From an uncultured Sutterella sp. (GTDB taxonomy: Bacteria; Pseudomonadota; Gammaproteobacteria; Burkholderiales; Burkholderiaceae_F): a DNA stretch of 33,331 nucleotides. The position numbers were made by a program, and so were the translations under genes. The notes below the pieces were generated by a model. That model was not told the DNA's origin and made no database searches. It saw only the letters and a program-made list of their open reading frames with translations. The stretch is taken from positions 1-33,331 of the forward strand of contig CALESB010000011.1 of assembly GCA_937906995.1 (NCBI GenBank). The letters run 5' to 3'. Positions 14,107 through 22,284 of this stretch are shown here, piece after piece. Numbering within the stretch: position 1 is the stretch's first letter; each line of letters opens with the position of its first letter.

Positions 14107-14143
14107 TATTTTTAGAATAACAAATCCGTTTTATCTCTGGCAA
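14107..14143 (-). promoter_or_regulatory. Predicted promoter of the met leader and metNIQ
   Basis: On the minus strand TTGCCA (14138-14143) is followed after 18 bp by TATTCT (14114-14119). The start would be near 14107, giving a 5' UTR of about 50 nt before the leader ORF. The stretch 14144-14274 beyond it is A/T-rich, and I see no gene in it. Confidence 0.5.
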
Positions 14144-14274
14144 GACTTTTATTGACTAACTCTAGTAAAAAGACCTTAAGCACTTCAACTCAAAGGGAAA
14201 ATAGATTCAAAAAAAAGATAGAAACAAATAAAGACAGATAACGATGTTTTATAACATTTTATGCACTTAGTTAA

Positions 14275-14308
14275 TAAAAAAGTCTCTATTACTAAAAGCA
14301 ATAGAGAC
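14275..14308 (-). terminator. Terminator of proBA
   Basis: GTCTCTATT (14282-14290) pairs with AATAGAGAC (14300-14308). On the minus strand it is followed by TTTTTTATT. It lies about 25 nt behind the proA stop. Confidence 0.88.
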
Positions 14309-14332
14309 CTCAAAAATTTGATTAATTAGGTT

Positions 14333-15595
14333 TTAACTTCTTACTTGACCTTCACCATTGATCAAATATTTATAAGATGTCAGTTCTGGTAATGCCATAG
14401 GACCCCGGGCGTGCAATTTTTGAGTACTAATACCAATTTCTGCACCAAACCCAAATTCAAAACCATCCGTAAAACGAGTTGAGGCATTAACATAGACTGC
14501 TGCCGCATCAATGGCTCTTTGGAAAGTTAAGGCATTAGCTTTATTCTCTGTAACAATACATTCAGAGTGCTTTGTACTAAAGCGGGAGATATGGTCAATA
14601 ACCTCGGTAATGTCCTTCACAACCTTGACTGATAATCGCAAATCACCGTATTCAGTTGCCCAATCTTCCTCTGTAGCAGGCAAAACTCGGGAATCAAACA
14701 CTTGAGTTTGCTCACATCCCATCACCGTTACACCTGCTTCAAAAAAGTCTTGAAGCATTAACGGTAAAAAAGTTGGTGCAATTGCTTCATGGACCAAAAG
14801 CGTTTCCATTGCATTGCAGACCGATGGACGTTGCACTTTGGCATTAAGAGCAATCTTTCGAGCCTTTTCAATATCTGCACTGGCATCAATAAATGTATGA
14901 CACACTCCTGAACCCGTTTCAATCACGGGCACGGATGCGTTTTGCACGACAAATTTGATTAAGCCTGCGCCTCCGCGAGGAATAACAACATCCACAAATT
15001 CGTTCATACGAATCAAATGAGTTACCGCTTCACGATCTGTAACATCGATAAGCTGAATGGCTCCTTGAGGAATGCCGGCTTCTTCTGCAGCTTGGGTTAA
15101 AACTTTGGCAATAGCTGCGTTGGATGAAAGTGCTTCACTACCGCCCTTCAGTACCACCGCATTACCTGACTTAATGCATAAACCAATTGCATCAGCTGTC
15201 ACATTGGGCCGTGCCTCATAAATGATTCCTATCACCCCTAATGGCACTCGAACTTTCTGAATATGAAGACCATTTTCCAATGTTCTATCCGACAAAACGT
15301 CACCGACTGGATCTTGAAGATTTGCCACTTGGCGCAAGCCTTCAGCCATACCTTCGATGCGAGCTTGAGTCAGTTTCAAACGATCCTGCATAGACGTTTT
15401 CATACCGTTAGCACGAGCTCTCTCCATGTCCTTTTCATTTTCTGACAGAATAAAATCACTTTTATTTAAAAGCGCATCTGCCATGGCTAAAAGTGAGTGA
15501 TTTTTCGTTTCAGTATCAATCAAAGATAAAAGTCGCTCTGCTTTGTGCGCCATACTGGCTTTTTCGCGAACTAAATCATAAGTGTTTTTCACCAT
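14333..15595 (-). CDS. proA: Glutamate-5-semialdehyde dehydrogenase ProA
   Basis: ProA reduces glutamyl-5-phosphate with NADPH in the second step of proline synthesis. Family landmarks are VPLGVIGIIYEARPNVTADA, quoted as VPLGVIGIIYEARPN and VTADA, then NAVVLKGGSEA, the catalytic-Cys stretch QRPSVCNAMETLL, and the C-terminal ARGPMALPELTSYKY. About 420 aa is normal. The start is uncertain by one codon. ATG 15595 lies only 3 nt from GGAGG, while the following GTG (15592) has ideal 6-nt spacing. A TTG at 15610 is less likely. The gene overlaps the end of proB by about 20 bp and is surely cotranscribed with it. Confidence 0.95.
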   Translation of the reverse strand: MVKNTYDLVREKASMAHKAERLLSLIDTETKNHSLLAMADALLNKSDFILSENEKDMERARANGMKTSMQDRLKLTQARIEGMAEGLRQVANLQDPVGDVLSDRTLENGLHIQKVRVPLGVIGIIYEARPNVTADAIGLCIKSGNAVVLKGGSEALSSNAAIAKVLTQAAEEAGIPQGAIQLIDVTDREAVTHLIRMNEFVDVVIPRGGAGLIKFVVQNASVPVIETGSGVCHTFIDASADIEKARKIALNAKVQRPSVCNAMETLLVHEAIAPTFLPLMLQDFFEAGVTVMGCEQTQVFDSRVLPATEEDWATEYGDLRLSVKVVKDITEVIDHISRFSTKHSECIVTENKANALTFQRAIDAAAVYVNASTRFTDGFEFGFGAEIGISTQKLHARGPMALPELTSYKYLINGEGQVRS

Positions 15596-16736
15596 CGTCC
15601 TCCAAACCAAAAATCACTAAATCATCACGATGAATAACTTCATCGAATGCCTTATGCCCCAAACGCGATTCAATTTCATCACTATGACAACCTAAAATCT
15701 TAGTCAATTCTTCTGATGAATAATGGGTTAGACCACGAGCAAGTTCTTCACCTCGTTCATTGACAACACTCACCGTATTACCAGGCTCAAAAATACCCTC
15801 AGTAGCTTTAATACCCACAGGCAAAATACTGCAACCACCACACTTTTTTAAGGCCTTAGCACAGCCATCATCGACCGTTAACTTACCTTGAATTCGAGCT
15901 CCAAATGCAAGCCATTTTTTGCGGAACTGGAGGCGGTTTTCGCGCGAAACGAAAAGCGTACCAATATCTTCACCATTTAAAATTCGAGTCACAGAATCAG
16001 GCTCTTCTCCTGAAGCAATTACAAGGTTAATACCTGAGGTCGTTGCATTTTTTGCTGCCTGTAACTTTGTCGCCATACCGCCAGTGCCAACACTTGACCC
16101 CGCTCCTCCAGCACTAGCTTCAATTGCTGGCGTAATTTCTTCCACGCGACTGACTAATTTCGCATCGGGATGTGTTTGAGGATTGGCAGTATAAAGACCG
16201 TCTACATCCGATAAAATAATCACTAAATCAGCTTCTACAATCCCTGCAACGATTGCTGATAAATTGTCATTATCTCCAATTTTTAGTTCATCTAAAGCGA
16301 CAACGTCATTTTCATTCACAATTGGAATCACACGACTTTTTAAGAGTTCTTTAAACGTATTGCGTGCATTGATATAGCGGTGTCTATCAACAGTCTCTTG
16401 TCGAGTAATTAAAACTTGAGCTGTAATCTGACCATATTCAGAAAAGAATTTGTCATAGGTATGCATCAAAATACCTTGACCAACAGCAGCTGCTGCTTGT
16501 TTACCTGGAATGGTTTTTGGCTTTTCTTTGAGTCCCAAACGATCAACACCAACGGCAACTGCACCAGACGTCACCAAGATCATTTCCTTGCCTTGATTTT
16601 GCAAGTCAGAAAGCTCACGAGCCAAGCGGTCCATACGAGCAAAGTCACGCTTACCATTGGCGTGAGTAATCGTACTGGAACCAACTTTAACGACAATGCG
16701 TTTGGCTGCTTTTAATTCCGAGCGAGAAATCTGCAT
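15576..16736 (-). CDS. proB: Glutamate 5-kinase ProB
   Basis: ProB phosphorylates glutamate to open proline synthesis and is normally feedback-inhibited by proline. The 386-aa product has the amino-acid kinase domain (IVVKVGSSTIT near the N-terminus, MILVTSGAVAVG, VIPIVNENDVVALDELKIGDND in pieces VIPIVNENDVV and KIGDND, ILSDVDGLYT, GTGGMATKLQAA). A C-terminal PUA domain of about 100 residues follows (from about 275). ATG 16736 has GGAG 6 nt upstream; the in-frame TTG at 16748 is less likely. It overlaps proA. Confidence 0.96.
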   Translation of the reverse strand: MQISRSELKAAKRIVVKVGSSTITHANGKRDFARMDRLARELSDLQNQGKEMILVTSGAVAVGVDRLGLKEKPKTIPGKQAAAAVGQGILMHTYDKFFSEYGQITAQVLITRQETVDRHRYINARNTFKELLKSRVIPIVNENDVVALDELKIGDNDNLSAIVAGIVEADLVIILSDVDGLYTANPQTHPDAKLVSRVEEITPAIEASAGGAGSSVGTGGMATKLQAAKNATTSGINLVIASGEEPDSVTRILNGEDIGTLFVSRENRLQFRKKWLAFGARIQGKLTVDDGCAKALKKCGGCSILPVGIKATEGIFEPGNTVSVVNERGEELARGLTHYSSEELTKILGCHSDEIESRLGHKAFDEVIHRDDLVIFGLEDDGEKHL

Positions 16737-16769
16737 GAAAGACTCCAATTATTTCAAGAAGAATTTTTT

Positions 16770-16775
16770 ATTATA
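16770..16775 (-). promoter_or_regulatory. Probable -10 of proBA
   Basis: TATAAT on the minus strand, 34 nt before the proB ATG and preceded by TGTGCA. The -35 position would fall in the terminator of the upstream gene and has no good match, so this may be an extended -10 type. Confidence 0.45.
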
Positions 16776-16780
16776 TGCAC

Positions 16781-16831
16781 AAAAAAAATCCCGCACTGTG
16801 ACTTTTCTTAGCAAAGCCACGATGCGGGATT
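16781..16831 (-). terminator. Terminator of the transporter-amidohydrolase operon
   Basis: AATCCCGCA (16787-16795) pairs with TGCGGGATT (16823-16831), with an inner GTG/CAC stem. On the minus strand it is followed by TTTTTT. Confidence 0.85.
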
Positions 16832-16847
16832 ATTTCTTGAAGATTTC

Positions 16848-18014
16848 CTAGCTATTTAAGAAATCCACCGCCACTTGTACGTGGGTCAATGCTGCGTTAA
16901 TCAAGGCAGATTCGTCTACCTTATAGCAGGTTGAGTGTTGTGGATGTACGGCGTCACAAGCTTCGTTACGAACACCAAACAAAGCCATCACACCTGGAAC
17001 TGTTTGTTGATAGTTACCAAAGTCCTCACCACCCATCGTCACTGGGTAATCATGAAGACAGTTTTCTCCCATCACCTTTTTAGCAGCCCCTCGAACGATC
17101 TCCGCCAACTTCGGATCATTGATCGTCGGAGGAACCATTTGTGTGGTCACCACTTCTGCTTTGCCCTTCAAAGCCAAAGCCGTTTGTTGGCATACACGTT
17201 GCATAGCTTCAGGAATTTGAGCTCGAACTTCATTGCTAAAGCAACGCGTTGTACCCGTTAACTTCGCCTTACCTGCAATCACATTCCAACGCGTACCTGC
17301 ATTAATCGTACCCACTGTAATCACAGCAGTTTGAGTTGGGTCGATTTCACGCGCCACAATTGTTTGAAGATTTTGCACAATAGAAGAAGCAATCACAACT
17401 GCGTCAGCAGACAGATGCGGTTGAGAACCATGACCGTCTCGCCCTTGAATATTGACTTCAAACATGTCAGCCGAGGCCATGGTTGGACCACTTCTGACTG
17501 AAATTTGACCTGCTGGAATATCGGACCAGACGTGAGTACCAAAACAAGCGTCGACACCATCCAATACACCATCATTAATCATGCCAGGTGCACCCGTGCC
17601 CAATTCCTCACTTGGCTGGAATGCGAAAACCACGCTGCCACAAAGCTCATCTTTCATATCATTAAGGATTGCGGCAGCCGTTAACAAACAAGACATATGG
17701 CAATCATGACCACATGCATGGCTGATACCATCATTGACAGAAGCAAAGTCATAACCCGTTTCTTCCGGTACTGTCAAAGCGTCCATATCAGCACGCAACA
17801 TAATGCACTTACCAGGCTTTGCACCTCTAACCGTTGCTTTAATCCCTGTTTTCAAACCACAAGGTACCCACTCAATACCCATACGGTCAAGCTCAGCCTT
17901 AATATGCGCCGAGGTTTCGAATTCGTGCTCACTAACTTCTGGATGAGCATGGAACCAACGACGTTGTTCAACAAGATAACTGTTGTATTTATTTTTGATT
18001 GCTTCAAAATCCAT
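16848..18014 (-). CDS. M20-family amidohydrolase (N-acyl amino acid hydrolase type)
   Basis: The 388-aa product resembles the IAA-amino-acid hydrolase/hippurate hydrolase (carboxypeptidase Ss1-like) group. These cytosolic di-metal enzymes cleave N-acyl or N-aryl-acyl amino acids. Motifs in order are RRWFHAHPEVSEHEFET, MLRADMDAL, SHACGHDCHMS (metal His/Cys/Asp), FQPSEELGTGA (catalytic Glu pair), FGTHVW, the dimerisation/lid domain with GRDGHGSQPH, and MGGEDFGNY. ATG 18014 has AAAGGTG upstream; an upstream in-frame start at 18044 is less likely. It lies 67 nt behind an unrecognised multi-pass membrane protein, which suggests import followed by hydrolysis of the same conjugate. The true substrate is not known. 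Confidence 0.88.
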   Translation of the reverse strand: MDFEAIKNKYNSYLVEQRRWFHAHPEVSEHEFETSAHIKAELDRMGIEWVPCGLKTGIKATVRGAKPGKCIMLRADMDALTVPEETGYDFASVNDGISHACGHDCHMSCLLTAAAILNDMKDELCGSVVFAFQPSEELGTGAPGMINDGVLDGVDACFGTHVWSDIPAGQISVRSGPTMASADMFEVNIQGRDGHGSQPHLSADAVVIASSIVQNLQTIVAREIDPTQTAVITVGTINAGTRWNVIAGKAKLTGTTRCFSNEVRAQIPEAMQRVCQQTALALKGKAEVVTTQMVPPTINDPKLAEIVRGAAKKVMGENCLHDYPVTMGGEDFGNYQQTVPGVMALFGVRNEACDAVHPQHSTCYKVDESALINAALTHVQVAVDFLNS

Positions 18015-18081
18015 TTTCACACCTTTCAATAGGTTCGGCCTCACCAGTCATCTTTATTTGATGAGGTCGAAGAGTAAATAG

Positions 18082-19269
18082 TTACATCAGCTTGACAAAG
18101 ATACCAGCAATGACCACCGAGGCAATCGTCACAGTGGTAAAGCCACCCACAATCATAGAGGGGAACATCTTACCCATAAGGAATTCTTCTTCTTCCTTCG
18201 TCTCTGCCATAACCTTACAAGTAGACTCTGTGATGATGGCATTAAACGGGAAGCCATACAAGGCTGTTAAACAGTTTGCAAAGCTCATGGCAAAAGATTG
18301 CTTCAACACCTTAGCAGTGAGGAAAGCAAAAACTGCCATACCGCTAACACCAATCACAATCATGACAACCATAGGTGTGATGATGCCCATCAACATTTCA
18401 GGAGTGCAGTCCTTTAAGCCTTCAAACACATACATCGTCAAAGCAAACATTAAGATGTTGAACGAGTTAGCCCGATGCAATGCGTCGGTTTCCAAGAAAC
18501 CAAGAGAGCAGAAAACTACGCCAAAAACTAAGGCCCAGACAGCACCGCTAACACCAGTAATAGCACCCATTTGAAGCGCCAACCAAGCTACGATACCAAG
18601 CTTAGTCAGAATCACAACTGGGGAGTTCCAACTTTCAGGCAAAGCTAATGGTCCACGACGAGAATTTGAGGGTAATGCTGTCACCGTCTTAACTGCAGCC
18701 AATTCTTCTGCACTAACGCGTTGACCCGAGCGGTATTCCTTCAAAAGGCGCTTACCCTCAAACTTCATACAAATAGCTGTTAAAGGGTAGCCTGCAAAAC
18801 CTTGAATACAATACATTGAAATAGCGAAGACAGCTGCCGTCTTAAGTCCTAAGGCTTGTGCAGCAGACTGCATCATGGTGGCAGCAACTACACCACCGGT
18901 CAAAGGAGGTAGGCCTGCAATGACCAATGCGTGATCCATAAAGAACGGACACAGATAGTAAACAGCCAAGCTCATACCTAAAAGCCCCATCAAACAGATG
19001 GTCACAGTACGCCATTGTTCCATCAATGTCTTAAGACTAATCACAGTACCCATGTGAACAATCAAAAGAAAGATGCCTAAGGTAGAACCAAACGGAATTA
19101 AGAAAGAATCCTTTACCAAATCGTAAGGCAAAATGGTCCAGTAGCCAATTAACAAAATGCAGGCAGAGGCAAAAACTGATGGGACCCAAGCTTTTGTGAG
19201 CGCTGAGATGATCTCGCCAAGGATGATCACTCCGCCACAGATAACGAATGCGGAAAGGAAGTTATACAT
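18082..19269 (-). CDS. Unrecognised multi-pass membrane protein, probable transporter
   Basis: The 395-aa product is strongly hydrophobic, with about ten membrane segments (roughly residues 5-22, 30-48, 55-80, 88-108, 115-135, 145-168, 215-235, 240-262, 285-330 and 365-393). A hydrophilic loop lies between about 175 and 210 (KFEGKRLLKEYRSGQRVSAEE). A glycine-rich re-entrant-like stretch (GLPPLTGGVVAATMMQSAAQ, about 120-139) and a second ending with FPSMIVGGFTTVTIASVV suggest an inverted-repeat carrier fold of the GltS-like kind, but I cannot place it in a named family with confidence. It is the first gene of a two-gene operon with an M20 amidohydrolase and most likely supplies that enzyme's substrate. 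The ribosome site is weak (GAG). Confidence 0.75.
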   Translation of the reverse strand: MYNFLSAFVICGGVIILGEIISALTKAWVPSVFASACILLIGYWTILPYDLVKDSFLIPFGSTLGIFLLIVHMGTVISLKTLMEQWRTVTICLMGLLGMSLAVYYLCPFFMDHALVIAGLPPLTGGVVAATMMQSAAQALGLKTAAVFAISMYCIQGFAGYPLTAICMKFEGKRLLKEYRSGQRVSAEELAAVKTVTALPSNSRRGPLALPESWNSPVVILTKLGIVAWLALQMGAITGVSGAVWALVFGVVFCSLGFLETDALHRANSFNILMFALTMYVFEGLKDCTPEMLMGIITPMVVMIVIGVSGMAVFAFLTAKVLKQSFAMSFANCLTALYGFPFNAIITESTCKVMAETKEEEEFLMGKMFPSMIVGGFTTVTIASVVIAGIFVKLM

Positions 19270-19317
19270 AATAAAACTCTGTAATAAAAAATAAAAGAGA
19301 AGGGTTTCTCGATTTTT

Positions 19318-19323
19318 ATTATA
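19318..19323 (-). promoter_or_regulatory. -10 box of the transporter-amidohydrolase operon
   Basis: A perfect TATAAT on the minus strand, 49 nt before the ATG. There is no recognisable -35 at the right distance, as expected of a promoter that needs an activator. Confidence 0.5.
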
Positions 19324-19357
19324 GGTTCGATACTTACGTTACCTTCTGATACATACT

Positions 19358-19382
19358 ACCTAGACTTTCCTCCTCTCTAGGT
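19358..19382. promoter_or_regulatory. Activator-type inverted repeat ACCTAGA-N11-TCTAGGT
   Basis: A perfect 7-bp inverted repeat, 25 bp overall, is centred near 19370, about 59 bp upstream of the predicted transcription start. Symmetry, spacing and position fit a LysR-type or similar activator. The regulator gene is not in the window. Confidence 0.5.
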
Positions 19383-19435
19383 CATTGAACTTAGGGGTAT
19401 ATAGGGAAAAAGGTGACTTCTGAGAAATTTAGGAT

Positions 19436-19474
19436 AAAAAAAGGGACTTTAGTCACCTAAAGTCCCCTTTTATT
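19436..19474. terminator. Terminator of the gyrA-ihfB operon
   Basis: GGGACTTTA (19443-19451) pairs with TAAAGTCCC (19458-19466). On the minus strand it is followed by TTTTTTT, and the plus strand is also T-rich after the stem. It ends transcription behind ihfB. Confidence 0.88.
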
Positions 19475-19489
19475 TTTCGACGAAAGTAA

Positions 19490-19804
19490 TTACATGCTCA
19501 TCGTATCTTGCAAGACTGCATCAACGCGTTCACGCAATTCCTTACCCGCCTTGAAGTGCGGTACAAACTTCTCAGGAACCAACACACTCTCACCACTTTT
19601 CGGATTACGACCGACGCGGCTCGGGCGGTGATTCAACGTAAAGCTACCAAACCCACGGATTTCGATACGACTGCCGCCGGCCATTGCCGCCGTCATCGCA
19701 TCCAAAACCGCCTTGACGGTTTCGTCTACTTCGCGTGCCGTAACACGCGGATTTTGGTTAGCGAGCCGTTCAATCAGCTCGGATTTGGTCATGGCATCCA
19801 CCAT
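19490..19804 (-). CDS. ihfB: Integration host factor subunit beta
   Basis: IhfB pairs with IhfA to bend DNA sharply at specific sites. The HU/IHF fold is clear: MTKSELIERLANQNP, IEIRGFGSFTLNHRPSRVGRNPKSGE in pieces (IEIRGFGSFTLNHR; GRNPKSG with the intercalating Pro) and VPHFKAGKELRE. The start at 19804 (MVDAMTKSEL, 104 aa) has GGAG nearby. The ATG at 19792, giving the usual MTKSEL N-terminus, is also possible. It lies 10 nt after rpsA, its normal neighbour. lapA-lapB, which usually come next, are absent here. Confidence 0.95.
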   Translation of the reverse strand: MVDAMTKSELIERLANQNPRVTAREVDETVKAVLDAMTAAMAGGSRIEIRGFGSFTLNHRPSRVGRNPKSGESVLVPEKFVPHFKAGKELRERVDAVLQDTMSM

Positions 19805-19814
19805 GCTACTCCGA

Positions 19815-21509
19815 TTACTTTTGTTCGAGCTTAGCCTTCAACAAGGCACCCAAGTTGGTCGTACCAGCAGCGCTTTGAGAGTCTTGGTTCATGCGATCCA
19901 AGGCTTGACGAGCTTCGTTAGCGTCCTTGGCCTTAACGGACAATTGGATGCTACGATTCTTACGATCGATGCTGATGATTTGAGCCGTAACCGTATCGCC
20001 TTCCTTCAATTGCGTCGTGGCATCTTCCACGCGTTCAGAAGAGATTTCAGAAGCGCGCAAGTAGCCTTCCGTTTCGTCGCCTAAGTCGACAACAGCGCCC
20101 TTAGCATCAACGCTCTTGACCGTACCCGTCACCACGGAACCCTTTTCGTGGGTGCTCGTGAAGTTGGTGAACGGATCACCGCTCAATTGCTTAACGCCCA
20201 AGCTGATGCGTTCACGTTCGGTGTCGATAGAGAGAACAACGGCTTGCAATTCGTCACCCTTCTTGTATTGACGAACAGCTTCTTCACCGGATTCCGTCCA
20301 AGAGAGGTCGGACAAGTGAACCAAACCGTCGATGCCACCAGGCAAGCCGATGAACACACCGAAGTCCGTGATGGACTTGATTTGACCCGTGACCTTGTCA
20401 CCCTTCTTGTGGCTTTGAGAGAATTCTTCCCAAGGATTCGGCTTGCATTGCTTCATGCCCAAGGAGATACGACGACGTTCTTCGTCGATTTCCAAAACCA
20501 TAACTTCGACGTCGTCACCCAATTGGACAACCTTCTTCGGATCAACGTTCTTGTTGGTCCAATCCATTTCGGAGACGTGCACCAAACCTTCGATACCGGC
20601 TTCGATTTCAACGAAGGCACCGTAATCGGTAATGTTGGTGATCTTACCGAAGAGGCGCGTGCCCTTCGGATAACGGCGAGCGATACCGATCCACGGATCT
20701 TCGCCCAATTGCTTCAAGCCCAAAGAAACACGGTTCTTGTCTTGATCGAACTTGAGAACCTTAGCTTCGAGTTCTTGACCAACTTGAACCACTTCGCTCG
20801 GGTGGCGAACACGACGCCATGCGAGGTCGGTGATGTGCAACAAGCCATCGATACCGCCCAAGTCAACGAAGGCACCGTAGTCGGTGATGTTCTTGACGAT
20901 ACCCTTAACAATGGCACCTTCCTTCAAGGTGTCCATGAGCTTGGCGCGTTCTTCGCCCATGCTGGCTTCAACAACAGCACGACGAGACACAACAACGTTG
21001 TTGCGCTTGCGATCAAGCTTGATGACCTTGAATTCCATGGTCTTGCCTTCGTACGGCGTCGTATCCTTAACAGGACGCGTATCGACCAAAGAACCCGGCA
21101 AGAAAGCACGGATACCGTTGGTCATAACGGTCAAACCGCCCTTGACCTTACCCGTGATCGTACCCGTAACGAGTTCGCCAGATTCGAGAGCCTTTTCAAG
21201 GTTCATCCAAGCGGCAAGGCGCTTAGCCTTGTCGCGAGACAAAATCGTATCACCGTAACCGTTTTCGACTTGTTCGATAGCAACGGCCACGAAGTCACCC
21301 GGCTTCACGGACACTTCGCCACGATCGTCCTTGAATTCTTCGATAGGCACATAGGCTTCGGACTTCAAGCCGGCGTTAACGACCACGAAGTTGTAGTCGA
21401 CGCGCACCACTTCAGCCGTGATGACTTCGCCTTGGCGCATTTCTTGACGAGCTAAGCTTTCTTCAAAAAGCTGAGCAAAAGACTCGGGTTGATTTAAAAT
21501 TTCAGACAT
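19815..21509 (-). CDS. rpsA: 30S ribosomal protein S1
   Basis: S1 brings structured mRNAs to the 30S subunit. The 564-aa product contains six S1 (OB) repeats. The central ones show the repeated pattern G-x-I-x-x-I-T-D-(Y/F)-G-(A/V)-F-V/I followed by G-L-(L/V)-H-(V/I)-(S/T). Codon use is strongly biased and more GC-rich than neighbouring genes, as expected of a highly expressed gene. The ATG at 21509 has no Shine-Dalgarno: the preceding bases on the minus strand are GTTTTTATCTTAGAAC. Lack of an SD is also known for E. coli rpsA. It lies 113 nt behind cmk, with stable hairpins in between. Confidence 0.97.
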   Translation of the reverse strand: MSEILNQPESFAQLFEESLARQEMRQGEVITAEVVRVDYNFVVVNAGLKSEAYVPIEEFKDDRGEVSVKPGDFVAVAIEQVENGYGDTILSRDKAKRLAAWMNLEKALESGELVTGTITGKVKGGLTVMTNGIRAFLPGSLVDTRPVKDTTPYEGKTMEFKVIKLDRKRNNVVVSRRAVVEASMGEERAKLMDTLKEGAIVKGIVKNITDYGAFVDLGGIDGLLHITDLAWRRVRHPSEVVQVGQELEAKVLKFDQDKNRVSLGLKQLGEDPWIGIARRYPKGTRLFGKITNITDYGAFVEIEAGIEGLVHVSEMDWTNKNVDPKKVVQLGDDVEVMVLEIDEERRRISLGMKQCKPNPWEEFSQSHKKGDKVTGQIKSITDFGVFIGLPGGIDGLVHLSDLSWTESGEEAVRQYKKGDELQAVVLSIDTERERISLGVKQLSGDPFTNFTSTHEKGSVVTGTVKSVDAKGAVVDLGDETEGYLRASEISSERVEDATTQLKEGDTVTAQIISIDRKNRSIQLSVKAKDANEARQALDRMNQDSQSAAGTTNLGALLKAKLEQK

Positions 21510-21579
21510 GTTCTAAGATAAAAACAGCGCACAACAAATCATCTGATCTGAGAGTTCGCTGGGTTGGTTAAAAATCGGG

Positions 21580-21622
21580 CCGACCCCATTGTCGGTTGCC
21601 GACCGGCCTAATCTCTTAGGCC
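21580..21622 (-). promoter_or_regulatory. Structured cmk-rpsA junction (possible attenuator or terminator)
   Basis: Right after the cmk stop the minus strand forms GGCCTAA-gaga-TTAGGCC (21605-21622). A CCGAC/GTCGG-rich stem and then ATTTTTAACC follow. This could partly terminate transcription from cmk or set the 5' end of a separate rpsA mRNA. Confidence 0.5.
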
Positions 21623-22282
21623 TTATTGTTGTGACTCCTTATACCATTGAAGCACTTGAGCCACCGTTTCTTCGATCCCTAAATCAGAGGAATCAAGAAT
21701 CTTTGCATCGACTGCGGGTGCCAAAGGACACACAGCACGCTCCATATCTCGACGGTCGCGTTCTCGCAGGTCGTGAGCAAGGGTCTCAATATTAGCGGAA
21801 ATTCCCTTTTGTTTCAACTGATTATATCGACGTTGTGCACGGGCCTCTGCGCTAGCAGTTAAAAAGACCTTCAATTGAGCATTTGGGAAAATAACGCTAC
21901 CCATATCACGGCCATCTGCCACCAAGCCCGGAGCCTGGGCAGAGCGCTTTTGTACGCTTTCTAAAGCGGTACGAACCTCCGGTAATGCGGCAACTTTACT
22001 CGCTGCGATACCCACTTCCTCTTGACGGATAGCATTGGTAACAACTTCACCATCTAAATAGATTTCGCCATCCTTAAAGGTGGGATGCATATCAAGTGCC
22101 TGCAGAGCAACTTTTTCGGCGTCATCTAAGGCTACCCCTGCCTTTAATGAACGGTACGCCGTTAAACGATACAATGCACCGCTATCTAAATAATGAAAAC
22201 CCAAAGCTTCCGCCACTCGCGAAGCTACCGTTCCTTTACCAGAAGCGGTTGGACCGTCAATCGTAATCACTTTTACCGTCAT
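21623..22282 (-). CDS. cmk: Cytidylate kinase
   Basis: Cmk phosphorylates CMP and dCMP. The 219-aa product has the P-loop DGPTASGKG (about residues 9-17), the LDSGALYR substrate-binding helix, DGRDMGSVIFPNA (NMP-binding and conserved RD motif), and a lid region with RAQRRYNQLKQKG and RDRRD. ATG 22282 has AGG 7 nt upstream and is preferred over the in-frame ATG at 22318, which would sit inside serC. It starts 2 nt after serC, so it is translated from the same mRNA. Confidence 0.95.
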   Translation of the reverse strand: MTVKVITIDGPTASGKGTVASRVAEALGFHYLDSGALYRLTAYRSLKAGVALDDAEKVALQALDMHPTFKDGEIYLDGEVVTNAIRQEEVGIAASKVAALPEVRTALESVQKRSAQAPGLVADGRDMGSVIFPNAQLKVFLTASAEARAQRRYNQLKQKGISANIETLAHDLRERDRRDMERAVCPLAPAVDAKILDSSDLGIEETVAQVLQWYKESQQ

Positions 22283-22284
22283 TG

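Noticed and set aside
20148..21455. A 435-codon open frame on the plus strand opposite rpsA
   Set aside because: It mirrors the repetitive, highly codon-biased S1 gene. Such antisense frames arise from codon bias. It has no known domain and rpsA is certain on the other strand.
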